Origin: Yersinia enterocolitica | GTDB lineage: Bacteria; Pseudomonadota; Gammaproteobacteria; Enterobacterales; Enterobacteriaceae | Reading direction: 5' to 3' | Length of the DNA stretch: 64,000 nucleotides | NCBI GenBank assembly: GCA_002082245.2 | Contig: NBTC02000002.1 | Coordinates: 3,162,001 to 3,226,000 of the forward strand | Part shown: positions 1 through 9,518 of the stretch, one piece after another | How positions within the stretch are numbered: the stretch's first letter is position 1 | How the letters are laid out: each line of letters starts with the position of its first letter | Notes under the pieces: model-generated | Databases searched by the model: none | What the model saw: the letters and a program-made list of their open reading frames with translations, nothing else | Told to the model about the DNA's origin: nothing | Program-made: the position numbers and the translations under genes

Positions 1-103
1 TTCGCTAACACCATTGAGAATGAAAACCCTAAATATAAAACTTTGTATAGACTCATCTTTTATAAAATACAATATTATCACCTCTAGATCCATCAATAAG
101 TCG

Positions 104-1513
104 TCACTGCGTTCTTATCCGCCCCATAGATTTAACGGCTAATGGTAATATGTTATTCATCCACTCATTGTCATTGTGATATAGCCAAAAATATGCTGCA
201 TTACAAGCTTGCTTTATCTCTTTACGTATTGCTGTAGGATGAGAATCTAAATACGTTACAAGTATATAGCGAGAACGCCGCCGCATTGAGTCCATATGGC
301 ACTTTTTACGCCATTTGACCAGCCCCGGCGTACTTGAAATGACCTGTTCAACAGATCCAATGCTAATTCCGAGCATTAAGGCGATACGCTTACGATGAAA
401 TCCAGCTAAAGCTAATTGACAAATACGTTGCTGAATACCATATGTCAAAATGCGTGGTTTCAAACAAATGAAAATATCATTCATCTTTGCTAGCCGTTTT
501 AAATAACAACGACTTTTTCCTGTCAGTCGATATATTTCCTCTAGTGGCAGACCATCCTTAAGCAAAACTATACATTTAGCTTCATCTGATTCATTTCGGA
601 AAAGGTGACGTGGAATAGCATTAGTGATGCCATTATTTGAAGCACTAATAAATTCACTGAATGATTCAAATAGCCAGCTTGAAAATAGTAAATGCCTAAA
701 AGGGTGATAACTAGCTCCTTGAGTTAATAACTGTGTTAAGTAACGATAATCCTCACTATTTTTTGGTAACGGAGCATTTATTACACAACGATAATGTTCA
801 CAATAAGTAATAAATTCTCTCATCAGCTCTTTTCGACGTACTGAGTTATTTTCTGTAATCAAGTTCAATTTGACCAGTTTCGATCTGTATGCTTTTGATA
901 CATTATAGCCAAGATGTTTACAGGTGAGCTTTTCCACTAATTCAGCACTGAATATGGCTACCTTGTATTCTACGGAACTAACCTTAGGGCTGGGGGAATC
1001 GGGGGACGGTAAAAGATCTAACAAAATTCTTTGACGACATTCAAGGGTGACCTCTTGCAATAATACCTCGTGCATAAAGCATGCCGTTATTCCGGGGATC
1101 TGATGTATGCGGTGCCAATAAGATACCCCTTGTCGGTATAAATCTTCCTTAGCACAAAGCGAACACCATTTGAGATGCAATGTTGACCCCTTCCCAAAAG
1201 AAGGGAGCTGACTTTCCCTCAATGCTTTTGCCCCTTCATTAGCTAACATCAATTCCCACAGTTTCTTGGCATGTTCGGGCTCAAAAAACATAAATAACGG
1301 TGCTAATGTTTGTTCCCAGAGGATTGTTTCAGGATTTTCGCCAAACACATTCGCCATGTTCTCCAGCCCTGCAGTGAGAAAAGGGTGGATAGACGAACGT
1401 TCAGACCCAAAGGTTTTTCTTGTAAATGCAGGAATATTATCACCAGAAACCATTACATGACGAATCAAGCGGCTTAGCAGTAACTCATCGGGCAAACAAT
1501 CAGGTAAACACAT
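104..1513 (-). CDS. tnsD: TnsD/TniQ family target-site selector
   Basis: The protein is about 469 residues and carries an N-terminal TniQ domain. A zinc-finger pattern is visible as C117-x2-C120 and C145-x2-H148, with the family signature around YWHRIHQIPG between them. In Tn7 the TnsD protein binds a specific chromosomal site and recruits TnsC; here the likely target is the 3' end of yhiN, inferred from the insertion point. The reading frame can begin at a TTG at 1528, but I prefer the ATG at 1513, which has GGGGGA about 7 bases upstream. The gene starts 17 bp after the tnsC stop. The C-terminal part has helix-turn-helix-like stretches (for example GFHRKRIALMLGIS) fitting DNA binding. No tnsE follows within the 103 bp left in the window. 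Confidence 0.9.
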   Translation of the reverse strand: MCLPDCLPDELLLSRLIRHVMVSGDNIPAFTRKTFGSERSSIHPFLTAGLENMANVFGENPETILWEQTLAPLFMFFEPEHAKKLWELMLANEGAKALRESQLPSFGKGSTLHLKWCSLCAKEDLYRQGVSYWHRIHQIPGITACFMHEVLLQEVTLECRQRILLDLLPSPDSPSPKVSSVEYKVAIFSAELVEKLTCKHLGYNVSKAYRSKLVKLNLITENNSVRRKELMREFITYCEHYRCVINAPLPKNSEDYRYLTQLLTQGASYHPFRHLLFSSWLFESFSEFISASNNGITNAIPRHLFRNESDEAKCIVLLKDGLPLEEIYRLTGKSRCYLKRLAKMNDIFICLKPRILTYGIQQRICQLALAGFHRKRIALMLGISIGSVEQVISSTPGLVKWRKKCHMDSMRRRSRYILVTYLDSHPTAIRKEIKQACNAAYFWLYHNDNEWMNNILPLAVKSMGRIRTQ

Positions 1514-1530
1514 TTCATATTCCCCCAATT

Positions 1531-2955
1531 TTACATAAACGTATCTAGCGGATCCTCACAATATATCCCGGCTTGCTGAAGTAATTTCAGTGGATTTTCC
1601 TCACCTGCAGCTCTTTGAAATACGTCTGGTTCAACAATCCTATGGGAAAGATCCTGCGTTTCGATTAGCGCCAATAAACCTTCAGAAAATTCGGGGTGCT
1701 GCGGACGACTGATATCACCAGGTACCGTTTTTGATGTTTTACTTAATTCTGGCGATAAGATCGATTCTGTCGGATTTTCTATGATAGTTTTCTTGCGCTG
1801 AGTAGACCTAAGCTTAGCCCTTCGGATTAAAAACATCGAGGGAGCAGATGCTTGACTGGCTATTGTGGCCGCATGTTCAAGTAATGCTGATGTAATTCTT
1901 TCATCATTGCTACCAATAATATAGCGCTGTGCTTCTTTGTAGATTCTTACAGCTAAGTCGATATTACCCGCTGATAACTCATACAGAGTACTGCTCAATT
2001 GATTGGTTACGGGTGTTACAACGTTTGTCCATTGTAACTGCCATAATTCTTCTACAAATAGCGTCCACATTTCATCATTATCAAGCAACTGCATTTTAAA
2101 ATAACCTCCATTCTCAGCTCTCCTCGCAGTTCTTAGTGTTTTGCTTAATAAATCATCAAAAGGTGGATTACCACAAAATAATACTGGCACACCTAAATTA
2201 TTAACTAAATTATGGATAAACCTAAGCAATCTATCTTCACCTCGTGTTTTTCGTGCTGTCATATTCTGCATTTCATCTATGACCAATATGCCAAGAAAAC
2301 TAGATTTAATCTTAGCCTCAATCTGCCGGAATAACATTGGGATGGTTCGACCCGGCATTGTTGGTTCTAGACCGAGTTTTTCATCCAGCATGGTTAGGAT
2401 ACTCTCACAGAGTTCACGTACGCTACAGTCATATGGGCAATCTGCTTTTAGCCAAATAACCTGTAATAGAGATAAAGGTTGATGTTGGTAATTAGAATGA
2501 ATAATAACATCAGGGAATTGTCCAAGAACCTGCTCCAGTAACGTTGTTTTCCCCACACCACTTTCGCCGATCAATGTTACTCCACAACCCTTTGGCTTAA
2601 AGAAGCCGGTTTTAGGTTCGATATTTGGACGCCCATCTACGGGATAATGGAGATAATTCATTGTGGTGGGCGATAGTGGGTTTTTTGCCGAATATCCTGA
2701 CTTAAGAGCACTTTCGATAGCCCTAAAACATTTGATGTAATCAGGAAGTGTTTGTCGAAAGTTATCTAACCGGGAAAGGTAATCTACGCGAACTAATGCA
2801 TTGAGCTTTCGCTCTTCATATGAGCATGTAGGGTAATAAGCCATCCCATCCCATAGCTCTTCATCAGTCTTCTTAAAACCTAAAGCCTCAATAAGTGGAT
2901 TTCCCCTATGTTCAGGTAAGAGCGCTATTGTATAAACAGCCGGCTCGCATTTCAT
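1531..2955 (-). CDS. tnsC: TnsC, AAA+ ATPase transposition regulator
   Basis: This 474-residue protein has a Walker A motif GESGVGKT at about residues 130-137 and a Walker B motif LVIDE at about 224-228, followed by EMQNM as in TniB/TnsC proteins. TnsC passes the target signal from TnsD to the TnsAB transposase and mediates target immunity in Tn7. It is shorter than Tn7 TnsC (about 555 residues); the deficit seems to be in the regions outside the ATPase core. Its ATG overlaps the tnsB stop codon by 4 bp, indicating translational coupling. A proline- and serine-rich stretch lies before the C-terminus. Confidence 0.92.
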   Translation of the reverse strand: MKCEPAVYTIALLPEHRGNPLIEALGFKKTDEELWDGMAYYPTCSYEERKLNALVRVDYLSRLDNFRQTLPDYIKCFRAIESALKSGYSAKNPLSPTTMNYLHYPVDGRPNIEPKTGFFKPKGCGVTLIGESGVGKTTLLEQVLGQFPDVIIHSNYQHQPLSLLQVIWLKADCPYDCSVRELCESILTMLDEKLGLEPTMPGRTIPMLFRQIEAKIKSSFLGILVIDEMQNMTARKTRGEDRLLRFIHNLVNNLGVPVLFCGNPPFDDLLSKTLRTARRAENGGYFKMQLLDNDEMWTLFVEELWQLQWTNVVTPVTNQLSSTLYELSAGNIDLAVRIYKEAQRYIIGSNDERITSALLEHAATIASQASAPSMFLIRRAKLRSTQRKKTIIENPTESILSPELSKTSKTVPGDISRPQHPEFSEGLLALIETQDLSHRIVEPDVFQRAAGEENPLKLLQQAGIYCEDPLDTFM

Positions 2956-5117
2956 TTTCGTTTATCTCGCTGCCGCTGTATCAGCGATATTATATTTTCA
3001 GGCACGGCTTCAAGAATATTACTCTCTTTATTATTATCAGAAGTAGCTAATATCAATCCTTTTTTAAATGGTATTTGCTCAACTCCTCCTAATGATCTTT
3101 CTGTCTTAATGACCTCGTTTCGCCGTTCCGTCATGTTAAGAATACGCTCTGATTTGCGCGATATTTTTGGCAAAATCGACATCTCATTTAATGCATTTTT
3201 CTCAATTTTCTTTCTTCTATCATATCGCTCCAATGATTCTGATGTCGGTAGGAAATTTTTATTCGCCAGCATCTTCCAATCTTTAAAATAAGATATATCA
3301 GCTATATGTTGGTCTTTTAGATTGTTAGAGCACCTCATAAGTGCACATCGCGTAAATCCCTCGTTTGGCTGAAGTCGAACATAGATAAAGGAAGAGTTAT
3401 CCTGATCAATGCGTGCCTCAAGCCCCCATCGACCGGATGATCTAGCGATAACTTTCCACCCATCAAATTCATCTCTTTCACACTCATAATACATATCATC
3501 ATTGAGCCGAATTCCTAATCGCGTCATAGAGACTTTCGCAATAGGAAGAAGCTTTGCACGTATTTCATCCTCATTGGCTACTGTCAATGCATGCCTATGT
3601 TTATCAATATGAATATTCCAATAGTTGAACGGAGTTGGGGGAAGATCAGCTTCCATAAGTAGTCGCGTTTGTGATGCTAATCGACTCAGGATTGAGCAAT
3701 TATGTTCAAGAACTTGATCAATTAATAACTGAGTCACTTCATTAAGCGTATAGATAGCCTCTTGCCTCGGATCCTTATCTCCCCTAATATAATGTCGTCC
3801 TCTAGTCGTACCTTTCAGCTCATGAATTAATTCTTCATTTAATATACGAAACCGCCGTTCAACTATCCCTTTTAAATCTGCTCTATATGGTGGTGCAATA
3901 CTTAAATGTCCGATCAAGGGAACTGCAAGCTCTTCGGGCTTATTGCAAATAAATTCCCCCCTGTCACAAAGAAGTCGTTGAGGAATATGATGGCAAGGCC
4001 AATCCTCCTCTTTTATATCAATACCAAACCTTGCACAATAATTTTTCTTCGATGTGAAAGTGTTAACCAATGCTTGGCGACCAGCACGCCATGATGCGTA
4101 CTCCATTGAAACATGTAATCCCGTTATCATTCTGCTTTCTTTATCAATAACACAATAAAGAGTTGGTCTACCTAGCACATGATTTCGGTTAAAATCAGAA
4201 ACAATATGTACATCCAAAACGGTAGCATCTAGCTCAAAACAACTCCCGGGTACGAGAGTATGGTCCGTTGCTGCCCCTATAAGACTACGCTTATTACGCT
4301 CGAAGTATCCTGTATTATTTTGTTTTCTAATGATTTGGTTTTCAGGAATTAGCTTCTTTATCCAATAACAAAACATTGGATACGAAGGAAGTCTTGCAGG
4401 TCGTTTTTCTACCTCCGCATTGCAAATTTCCTCGCGGTAAAATTCTACGAGAATCTGGTCATACACACGCTTCAATGGAACATGGCGGCCTTTTAGACCA
4501 AATTTTTTCATGCCTTTTATAAATATATTTTTATCCCATTCTGTCGTATTGATACCAATAGGTACATTAAAGCAGCCTTGGTAAATTCGACCGGGGAATC
4601 CTCTTTTTTTTTCACCAGCAACTCTACTTTGACCAACACCACCACTATTTTTGTAGGCAGGAATTAAAGCATTTCTATCTTGGCCAAATCGCCAGTATTG
4701 ATTCAGAATCCTATAAATATTCTGAACATAAGTACCTTTTTTCTTTGCATAAGTACTCACCAATTTAGAACGCTCAAATAGACTAAACTCCCAAAGAAAA
4801 TTAGGACTAGATAATAATCCGCTCACTAGCTCATAACGTTGGTCACGTTTCTTACGATAACTATCAGGAATATCTTGATCGGAGACTAATTGATAAAAAG
4901 GCAAAGGAAAATAGCTTTCAACACAGTAATTATTCTTTATTGATTCTAGAAAAAATGAAAAGATAATTAAAATAGGTTTTTGTAACTCTTTTGTATTAAT
5001 TAAAGGGAAAACGATGATGCTGTCTTGTTCTGAATAACACTCCAATACGCGATATCTACCCGGTAATAAACCATCTAGGCCTTCTATTTCCCAAACGCTA
5101 TTCCGGCTAACTAACAT
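2952..5117 (-). CDS. tnsB: TnsB, DDE transposase subunit
   Basis: This 721-residue protein is the Mu-type DDE/rve transposase that binds the transposon ends and cuts and joins the 3' strands. The catalytic triad can be read as D297 (in FELDATVLD), D385 (in LLCDRGE) and E420 (in KGIVERRF). The spacings of 88 and 35 residues equal those I recall for Tn7 TnsB (D273, D361, E396). A DNA-binding region precedes the catalytic domain and a basic C-terminal tail, expected to contact TnsC, follows. The gene overlaps the end of tnsA by 11 bp and the start of tnsC by 4 bp. Confidence 0.95.
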   Translation of the reverse strand: MLVSRNSVWEIEGLDGLLPGRYRVLECYSEQDSIIVFPLINTKELQKPILIIFSFFLESIKNNYCVESYFPLPFYQLVSDQDIPDSYRKKRDQRYELVSGLLSSPNFLWEFSLFERSKLVSTYAKKKGTYVQNIYRILNQYWRFGQDRNALIPAYKNSGGVGQSRVAGEKKRGFPGRIYQGCFNVPIGINTTEWDKNIFIKGMKKFGLKGRHVPLKRVYDQILVEFYREEICNAEVEKRPARLPSYPMFCYWIKKLIPENQIIRKQNNTGYFERNKRSLIGAATDHTLVPGSCFELDATVLDVHIVSDFNRNHVLGRPTLYCVIDKESRMITGLHVSMEYASWRAGRQALVNTFTSKKNYCARFGIDIKEEDWPCHHIPQRLLCDRGEFICNKPEELAVPLIGHLSIAPPYRADLKGIVERRFRILNEELIHELKGTTRGRHYIRGDKDPRQEAIYTLNEVTQLLIDQVLEHNCSILSRLASQTRLLMEADLPPTPFNYWNIHIDKHRHALTVANEDEIRAKLLPIAKVSMTRLGIRLNDDMYYECERDEFDGWKVIARSSGRWGLEARIDQDNSSFIYVRLQPNEGFTRCALMRCSNNLKDQHIADISYFKDWKMLANKNFLPTSESLERYDRRKKIEKNALNEMSILPKISRKSERILNMTERRNEVIKTERSLGGVEQIPFKKGLILATSDNNKESNILEAVPENIISLIQRQRDKRK

Positions 5118-5937
5118 AACGTATCTCCAATGATGAAAGTTTTATATCTTTAATATCAATTATTCCTGAGTCAACAACCATCTTATTTAAGTCGACAACA
5201 ATTCGCTTAGTTCCAATTAAAATGCGCAAGATCATTAAAGCCTCTTCACGACCGGCCCCCAATTTTTGTATGAACTGGCGACAAAGCTCTTCAGTCAACC
5301 ATTTCCCTTTTGCCATTAATAATACAGCTTCATCAAGTAAGGAATCAGCTAATAGAACGCCATGCCGCAATGGCCATGTTGCCCATTCGATATTTTGAGA
5401 TTGTGTACGGTTTTGCTCTGTAGCAACAAACAAATGGAATGGGATTCCCTGTAGCTGCCACCATAATCGTTCTATCTCGAGCTTTTCCGCAGTGCGCTTA
5501 TCGGATAATTTATTTATTGGCTTAACAGATACAGCATCATAAGATATGAGCCCATCACGTTGGATCGTAAGTACAAAATCCGTCGACATAACGTTATAAC
5601 TTGAGGTATTTGGTATTTTAGGATGCTCAATACCAAGTGTTTTAGCGATTTTTAGCGAGAGGCCTATCGGAAGGAGGGGGAATTGTTCTCTAATATCAAT
5701 GACCGAATCACAGAATTCGGCGATGTAGAAAAAACAGGTTTCATGCTCGGAAAGTGTGTGATGTTCTCTATTCGTCTTGATACCTCGAATCTTGGCACTG
5801 TTACCGTAAGAGGATACATCCTGAACTCGAAGCCAAGGTTTGTAACTGTTCCCTTCACCCAAGCCATAGCGATTTTTAAGAGCTCGCTGAAAATCAGCCT
5901 GCGTTTCTAGCTGCCTTTTTTTGCTCAAGATGCTCAC
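5107..5937 (-). CDS. tnsA: TnsA, endonuclease subunit of transposase
   Basis: At 276 residues this matches Tn7 TnsA (273). The PD-(D/E)xK-type active site is readable as E64/E66 in TLSEHE, D120 in STDFV and K139 in VSVKP; a winged-helix C-terminal domain for TnsC contact should follow from about residue 160. TnsA cuts the 5' strands so that, with TnsB, the element moves by cut-and-paste; the intact triad predicts this mode rather than co-integration. The start has a GGGAGTGA ribosome site directly upstream. The gene begins only about 35 bp inside the innermost terminal TnsB site, so transposase binding probably represses its own promoter. Confidence 0.93.
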   Translation of the reverse strand: MSILSKKRQLETQADFQRALKNRYGLGEGNSYKPWLRVQDVSSYGNSAKIRGIKTNREHHTLSEHETCFFYIAEFCDSVIDIREQFPLLPIGLSLKIAKTLGIEHPKIPNTSSYNVMSTDFVLTIQRDGLISYDAVSVKPINKLSDKRTAEKLEIERLWWQLQGIPFHLFVATEQNRTQSQNIEWATWPLRHGVLLADSLLDEAVLLMAKGKWLTEELCRQFIQKLGAGREEALMILRILIGTKRIVVDLNKMVVDSGIIDIKDIKLSSLEIRYVS

Positions 5938-5972
5938 TCCCAGCGTTGGCTACTGAGTGAAGTATAGAACAA

Positions 5973-6041
5973 TGTACAAACTTTATTTATGGCAATGTAC
6001 GAACTTAATTTTTAGTGTACAAACTTTATTTTTGCTGCACA
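5973..6041. repeat. Transposon end with three TnsB-type binding sites
   Basis: Three 16-bp direct repeats of TGTACAAACTTTATTT type lie at 5973-5988, 5996-6011 (TGTACGAACTTAATTT) and 6016-6031, spaced 23 and 20 bp apart. The outer one is followed by TTTGCTGCACA ending at 6041. Read inward this is TGT, five bases, then an AATAAAGT-containing TnsB site, as at the Tn7 termini. The close packing resembles the Tn7 right end, which has overlapping sites and is the end next to tnsA. Confidence 0.9.
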
Positions 6042-7239
6042 CCGCCAATGCCTGCGCACAGGCCCAGGCAGAGCTCCAGGCCCATTGGAAGTTATAGCCA
6101 CCCAACCAGCCAGTGACATCAACAACCTCACCAATAAAGTACATTCCAGGCACTTTATGGGCCTCCATTGTCTTAGAGGAGAGCTCTTGGGTGTCAACAC
6201 CACCAAGAGTGACCTCAGCAGTACGGTAGCCCTCGGTGCCATTGGGCTGCACTCGCCATTGTTGAAGATTGGCGACTAACGCGGCCTGCTGCGGCGCGTT
6301 TAATTGCTTCAGGGTAACGTCTGGCAGTTGCTCCAAGGTCTGAAGGCACTCCACCAGCCGCTTAGGTAACCGTTGAGCCAGAGTATTTTTCAGTGTCTGA
6401 TTAGGGTGGTTTTTTCGCTCACTGTTTAGAAAATCATCTAAATCAGTATCAGGAAGTAAGTTAATGCTCACATACTCACCAGCCTGCCAATAGCTTGAAA
6501 GTTGTAAAATTGCTGGGCCAGAAAGCCCACGGTGAGTAAACAAAATACTCTCACGGAAGCTAACGCCATTTTCGGCGGTGACCACCGCAGGCACGGAAAC
6601 CCCAGATAATGTTTGCAGGTGCTCCAGCAGCGGTTTGTGCAAGGTGAACGGGACTAATGCCGCACGGGTAGGGAGGACTTTCAAGCCAAACTGTTCTGCC
6701 AACTTATAGCCGAACGGTGAAGCACCAAGTCCGGGCATAGAGAGTCCGCCAGAGGCGACGACAAGTGAGTTAGTGCTCACTTCCAAATTATTAATTTGTA
6801 ATACGAAACCGGTGCCGCTTTTTTCAACCGACAAAACATCGCTACGCAACCGAATCGTGACTTGCCCCAGCTCACACTCTTTCAGTAATAGTTCAACCAC
6901 CTGCTGAGCAGAGTCATCGCAGAACAACTGCCCTAGCGCTTTCTCATGCCAGGCAATGCCATAGCGATTCATCAGATCGATGAAATCCCATTGGGTATAA
7001 CGCGCCAAGGCAGATTTACAGAAGTGAGGATTCTGTGACAGATACGCGGCAGGCTCTGCAAAGAGATTGGTAAAATTACAGCGGCCACCACCAGACATCA
7101 GTATTTTGCGCCCCGCCTTTTTGCCGTTATCGACCAACAACACCCGACATCCGGCTTGTCCAGCCTGAGCGGCACAAAATAGCCCCGCAGCACCTGCACC
7201 TATCACTACCACATCAAACTGTTCCACACTTGGCCTCAC
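5983..7239 (-). CDS. yhiN: YhiN/BaiN-family FAD-dependent oxidoreductase with transposon-derived C-terminus
   Basis: The 418-residue product belongs to the HI0933/YhiN flavoprotein family. An N-terminal FAD-binding motif VVIGAGAAGLFCAA and the family signature GGGRCNFTN are present, and the conserved C-terminal GGYNFQWAWSSAWACAQ is intact. The native frame runs to the transposon junction at 6041/6042 and then continues for about 18 codons through the TnsB sites to a TAA at 5983. The last residues (CSKNKVCTLKIKFVHCHK) are therefore foreign. All recognisable domain sequence is retained, so function is probably preserved. The enzymatic substrate is not established from sequence. It is divergent from pitA, as in E. 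coli. Confidence 0.93.
   Translation of the reverse strand: MRPSVEQFDVVVIGAGAAGLFCAAQAGQAGCRVLLVDNGKKAGRKILMSGGGRCNFTNLFAEPAAYLSQNPHFCKSALARYTQWDFIDLMNRYGIAWHEKALGQLFCDDSAQQVVELLLKECELGQVTIRLRSDVLSVEKSGTGFVLQINNLEVSTNSLVVASGGLSMPGLGASPFGYKLAEQFGLKVLPTRAALVPFTLHKPLLEHLQTLSGVSVPAVVTAENGVSFRESILFTHRGLSGPAILQLSSYWQAGEYVSINLLPDTDLDDFLNSERKNHPNQTLKNTLAQRLPKRLVECLQTLEQLPDVTLKQLNAPQQAALVANLQQWRVQPNGTEGYRTAEVTLGGVDTQELSSKTMEAHKVPGMYFIGEVVDVTGWLGGYNFQWAWSSAWACAQALAVCSKNKVCTLKIKFVHCHK
6042..6046. other. Presumed 5-bp target site duplication (CCGCC)
   Basis: The five bases directly outside the transposon terminus are CCGCC. Tn7 elements duplicate 5 bp on insertion, so the same five bases should border the other end, which is not in the window. 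The bases fall within the last native codons of yhiN. Confidence 0.65.
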
Positions 7240-7538
7240 TGAGTAAAATCATCATCGCTGCAAAATTGCCCGCTTTTGGCTGATTATTATATTATTTAGC
7301 GCATTCAACCGACAAATTGGCGGCGGGAGATTGTAAGTCGCTCGCAGGAATATCGCTATAGTAAGAAAATGTCTCATACAGTAAAACTAAGTAACCTGCT
7401 GATATAACATGCATATGTTGCTCAATAAGACGAATTCGTCTGCGGTCATGTCAAAAAAAGGTCATATTTTCCTTTTCCCCACCCCCCATTGTCACTGATA
7501 ATGCGCCGCGTTCATGTCCACAAACTGGCGTAACGCTT

Positions 7539-9035
7539 ATGCTACATCTTTTCGCTGGCCTGGATTTCCATACCGGCCTAATGTTAGTTCTTGCTTTGTT
7601 GTTCGTGCTGTTTTACGAAGCCATCAATGGTTTTCATGATACAGCCAATGCGGTCGCGACCGTAATCTATACCCGTGCCATGCGTTCACAGGTTGCTGTT
7701 GTGATGGCAGGGGTGTTTAACTTCCTCGGCGTGATGCTGGGCGGTTTGAGCGTGGCTTATGCTATCGTTCACTTATTGCCTACTGATCTGCTGTTAAACG
7801 TCAGTTCGGCGCATGGGTTGGCTATGGTCTTCTCTATGCTACTGGCGGCGATTATCTGGAATTTGGGCACTTGGTATTTCGGTATCCCGGCTTCCAGCTC
7901 TCATACGCTAATTGGTGCAATCATCGGTATTGGTTTAACCAATGCATTAATGACCAGTACATCTGTTGTAGATGCACTGAACGTTCCTAAGATGATTCAA
8001 ATCTTCCTGTCATTAATCTTATCCCCAATTGTGGGTCTGGTTATTGCCGGTTTGATGGTGTTCCTGCTACGTCGTTACTGGAACGGGTCCAAGAAACAGC
8101 AACGTATTCACCTGACACCTGCTGAACGTGAAAAGAAAGACGGTAAACGTAAACCGCCCTTCTGGACCCGTACTGCGCTGATTCTATCGGCTATCGGTGT
8201 GAGTTTCTCTCATGGCGCTAACGATGGTCAGAAAGGGATTGGCTTGATCATGCTGGTATTAATCGGCGTGGCTCCGGCTGGGTTCGTCGTGAATATGAAT
8301 GCAACCGGTTATGATATTGCCCGCACCCGCGATGCAGTGACCCATCTGCAACAATATTATCAGCAACATGTTGAGGTGTTACCTCATGCTGTCGCGCTGA
8401 AACCGCTGGTACCTGCACCAGAAACATTGCCGAATACACCGGCACAGTTCCATTGTGATAGCTCACGCGCCATGATTGCCATTGATCATGCCCAAACGTT
8501 GCTGGCTAATCTGCAAAGCTATGACGATCTGACGGTTGATCAACGCAGCCATATGCGTCGCTTGCTGATGTGTGTTGCCGAAACCGCAGGGACTGTTGCC
8601 AAACTGCCTGAAACCAGTGCTGAAGACCGCCGTTTCCTCAATAATCTGCGTACAGATTTGTTGGAAACTGTGGAATATGCACCGACCTGGATCATCGTTG
8701 CCGTCGCTCTGGCCCTCTCTTTGGGTACCATGATTGGCTGGAAACGTGTGGCAGTCACCATCGGTGAGAAAATCGGTAAGAAAGGCATGACTTACGCGCA
8801 AGGGGTTTCTGCCCAGATGACTGCGGCGGTTTCCATCGGTATTGCGAGTTATACCGGTATGCCAGTATCGACAACGCAAGTGCTCTCTTCCGCAGTTGCC
8901 GGGACCATGTTGGTTGATGGCGGTGGTGTTCAGAGTAAAACGGTGAAGAACATTATGTTGGCGTGGGTATTAACCTTACCAATATCTATTCTTCTTTCCG
9001 GTGGGTTGTACTGGGTGGCTCTAAGATTCATTTAA
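7539..9035 (+). CDS. pitA: PitA low-affinity inorganic phosphate transporter
   Basis: The 498-residue inner-membrane protein is closely similar along its full length to E. coli PitA. It carries the duplicated PiT signature: [11 protein letters not shown] near the N-terminus and [14 protein letters not shown] after the central loop, with GMPVSTTQ near the end. A long hydrophilic insert (about residues 260-380) divides the two halves. It transports phosphate as a metal-phosphate complex with protons. The 299-bp region upstream is shared with divergent yhiN. It ends just before a bidirectional terminator facing uspB. Confidence 0.96.
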   Translation: MLHLFAGLDFHTGLMLVLALLFVLFYEAINGFHDTANAVATVIYTRAMRSQVAVVMAGVFNFLGVMLGGLSVAYAIVHLLPTDLLLNVSSAHGLAMVFSMLLAAIIWNLGTWYFGIPASSSHTLIGAIIGIGLTNALMTSTSVVDALNVPKMIQIFLSLILSPIVGLVIAGLMVFLLRRYWNGSKKQQRIHLTPAEREKKDGKRKPPFWTRTALILSAIGVSFSHGANDGQKGIGLIMLVLIGVAPAGFVVNMNATGYDIARTRDAVTHLQQYYQQHVEVLPHAVALKPLVPAPETLPNTPAQFHCDSSRAMIAIDHAQTLLANLQSYDDLTVDQRSHMRRLLMCVAETAGTVAKLPETSAEDRRFLNNLRTDLLETVEYAPTWIIVAVALALSLGTMIGWKRVAVTIGEKIGKKGMTYAQGVSAQMTAAVSIGIASYTGMPVSTTQVLSSAVAGTMLVDGGGVQSKTVKNIMLAWVLTLPISILLSGGLYWVALRFI

Positions 9036-9126
9036 ACCCAGCGAAACGTATTACTATCATAGTGCGCCTCAACCTAGCACTGTGATAAGACCGGGCAGTA
9101 AACATATTGAACGGTTACGGTAAATA

Positions 9127-9156
9127 AAAAAGGCGGCCTTATCAGGTCGCCTTTTT
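9127..9156. terminator. Bidirectional intrinsic terminator between pitA and uspB
   Basis: AAAAAGGCGGCC, a 6-base loop and GGTCGCCTTTTT form a 12-bp stem with one G-U pair. There are A and T runs on both sides, so it can end pitA (+) and uspB (-) transcripts. Confidence 0.85.
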
Positions 9157-9182
9157 AAAGGCTTCTCTGCCAATAATTCATA

Positions 9183-9518
9183 CTAATACCACAACATTAA
9201 ACCCACCAGACTGACCACTACCAATCCACATAATGCACTGGTCAGTATAAATTGCCCACGTAGCCTCTCACAGCGGCGAATAAACTCAGGATCGTGGTGA
9301 TCAAGATAACGTTGGGCGAAGATGTAACCCACTAATCTAATTTGTTTGCTCGGCTGACCGTGGGAGGTAAAAAAGCCACCACCATCAACATATTGATACA
9401 GCAACGGGTCGCAGCCACGTAATACCACTAACAAAGCACGCAGAGATGAATAATAACGTGCCATATTAATCACACATACCACACATAAAGCCCAAAAAAG
9501 CGCGACGGTACTGATCAT
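9183..9518 (-). CDS. uspB: UspB, universal stress protein B
   Basis: This is a 111-residue membrane protein with hydrophobic segments at the N-terminus (about residues 2-24) and C-terminus (about 90-110) and a polar middle. Length and sequence fit enterobacterial UspB, a stationary-phase protein needed for ethanol tolerance in E. coli. It is divergent from uspA, the standard gene pair, with 700 bp between them. Regulation by RpoS is known for E. coli; I could not define a promoter with confidence here. Confidence 0.9.
   Translation of the reverse strand: MISTVALFWALCVVCVINMARYYSSLRALLVVLRGCDPLLYQYVDGGGFFTSHGQPSKQIRLVGYIFAQRYLDHHDPEFIRRCERLRGQFILTSALCGLVVVSLVGLMLWY

Larger units (their letters stand above)
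1..6041 (-). mobile_element. Tn7-like transposon, tnsA-proximal end
   Basis: The segment contains tnsA-tnsB-tnsC-tnsD in the classical Tn7 order, all reading away from the end, followed by nothing else before the window edge. The terminus at 6041 reads inward on the minus strand as TGTGCAGC and then AAAAATAAAGT, the same layout as the Tn7 end (TGTGGGCG followed by a TnsB site containing AATAAAGT). The DNA is clearly AT-richer than the flanking chromosome. As in Tn7 at glmS, the tnsA side faces the recognised gene, here yhiN. Cargo genes, any tnsE and the distal end are beyond position 1, so size and cargo are unknown. Confidence 0.93.

Noticed and set aside
1..103. Possible second transposon end or tnsE start left of tnsD
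   Set aside because: No TGTACAAACTTTATTT-type repeat, no TGT terminus and no start codon with a coding frame can be supported in 103 bp.
8463..8879. 138-codon minus-strand open frame inside pitA
   Set aside because: Antisense shadow of the pitA C-terminal half, which is collinear with E. coli PitA.
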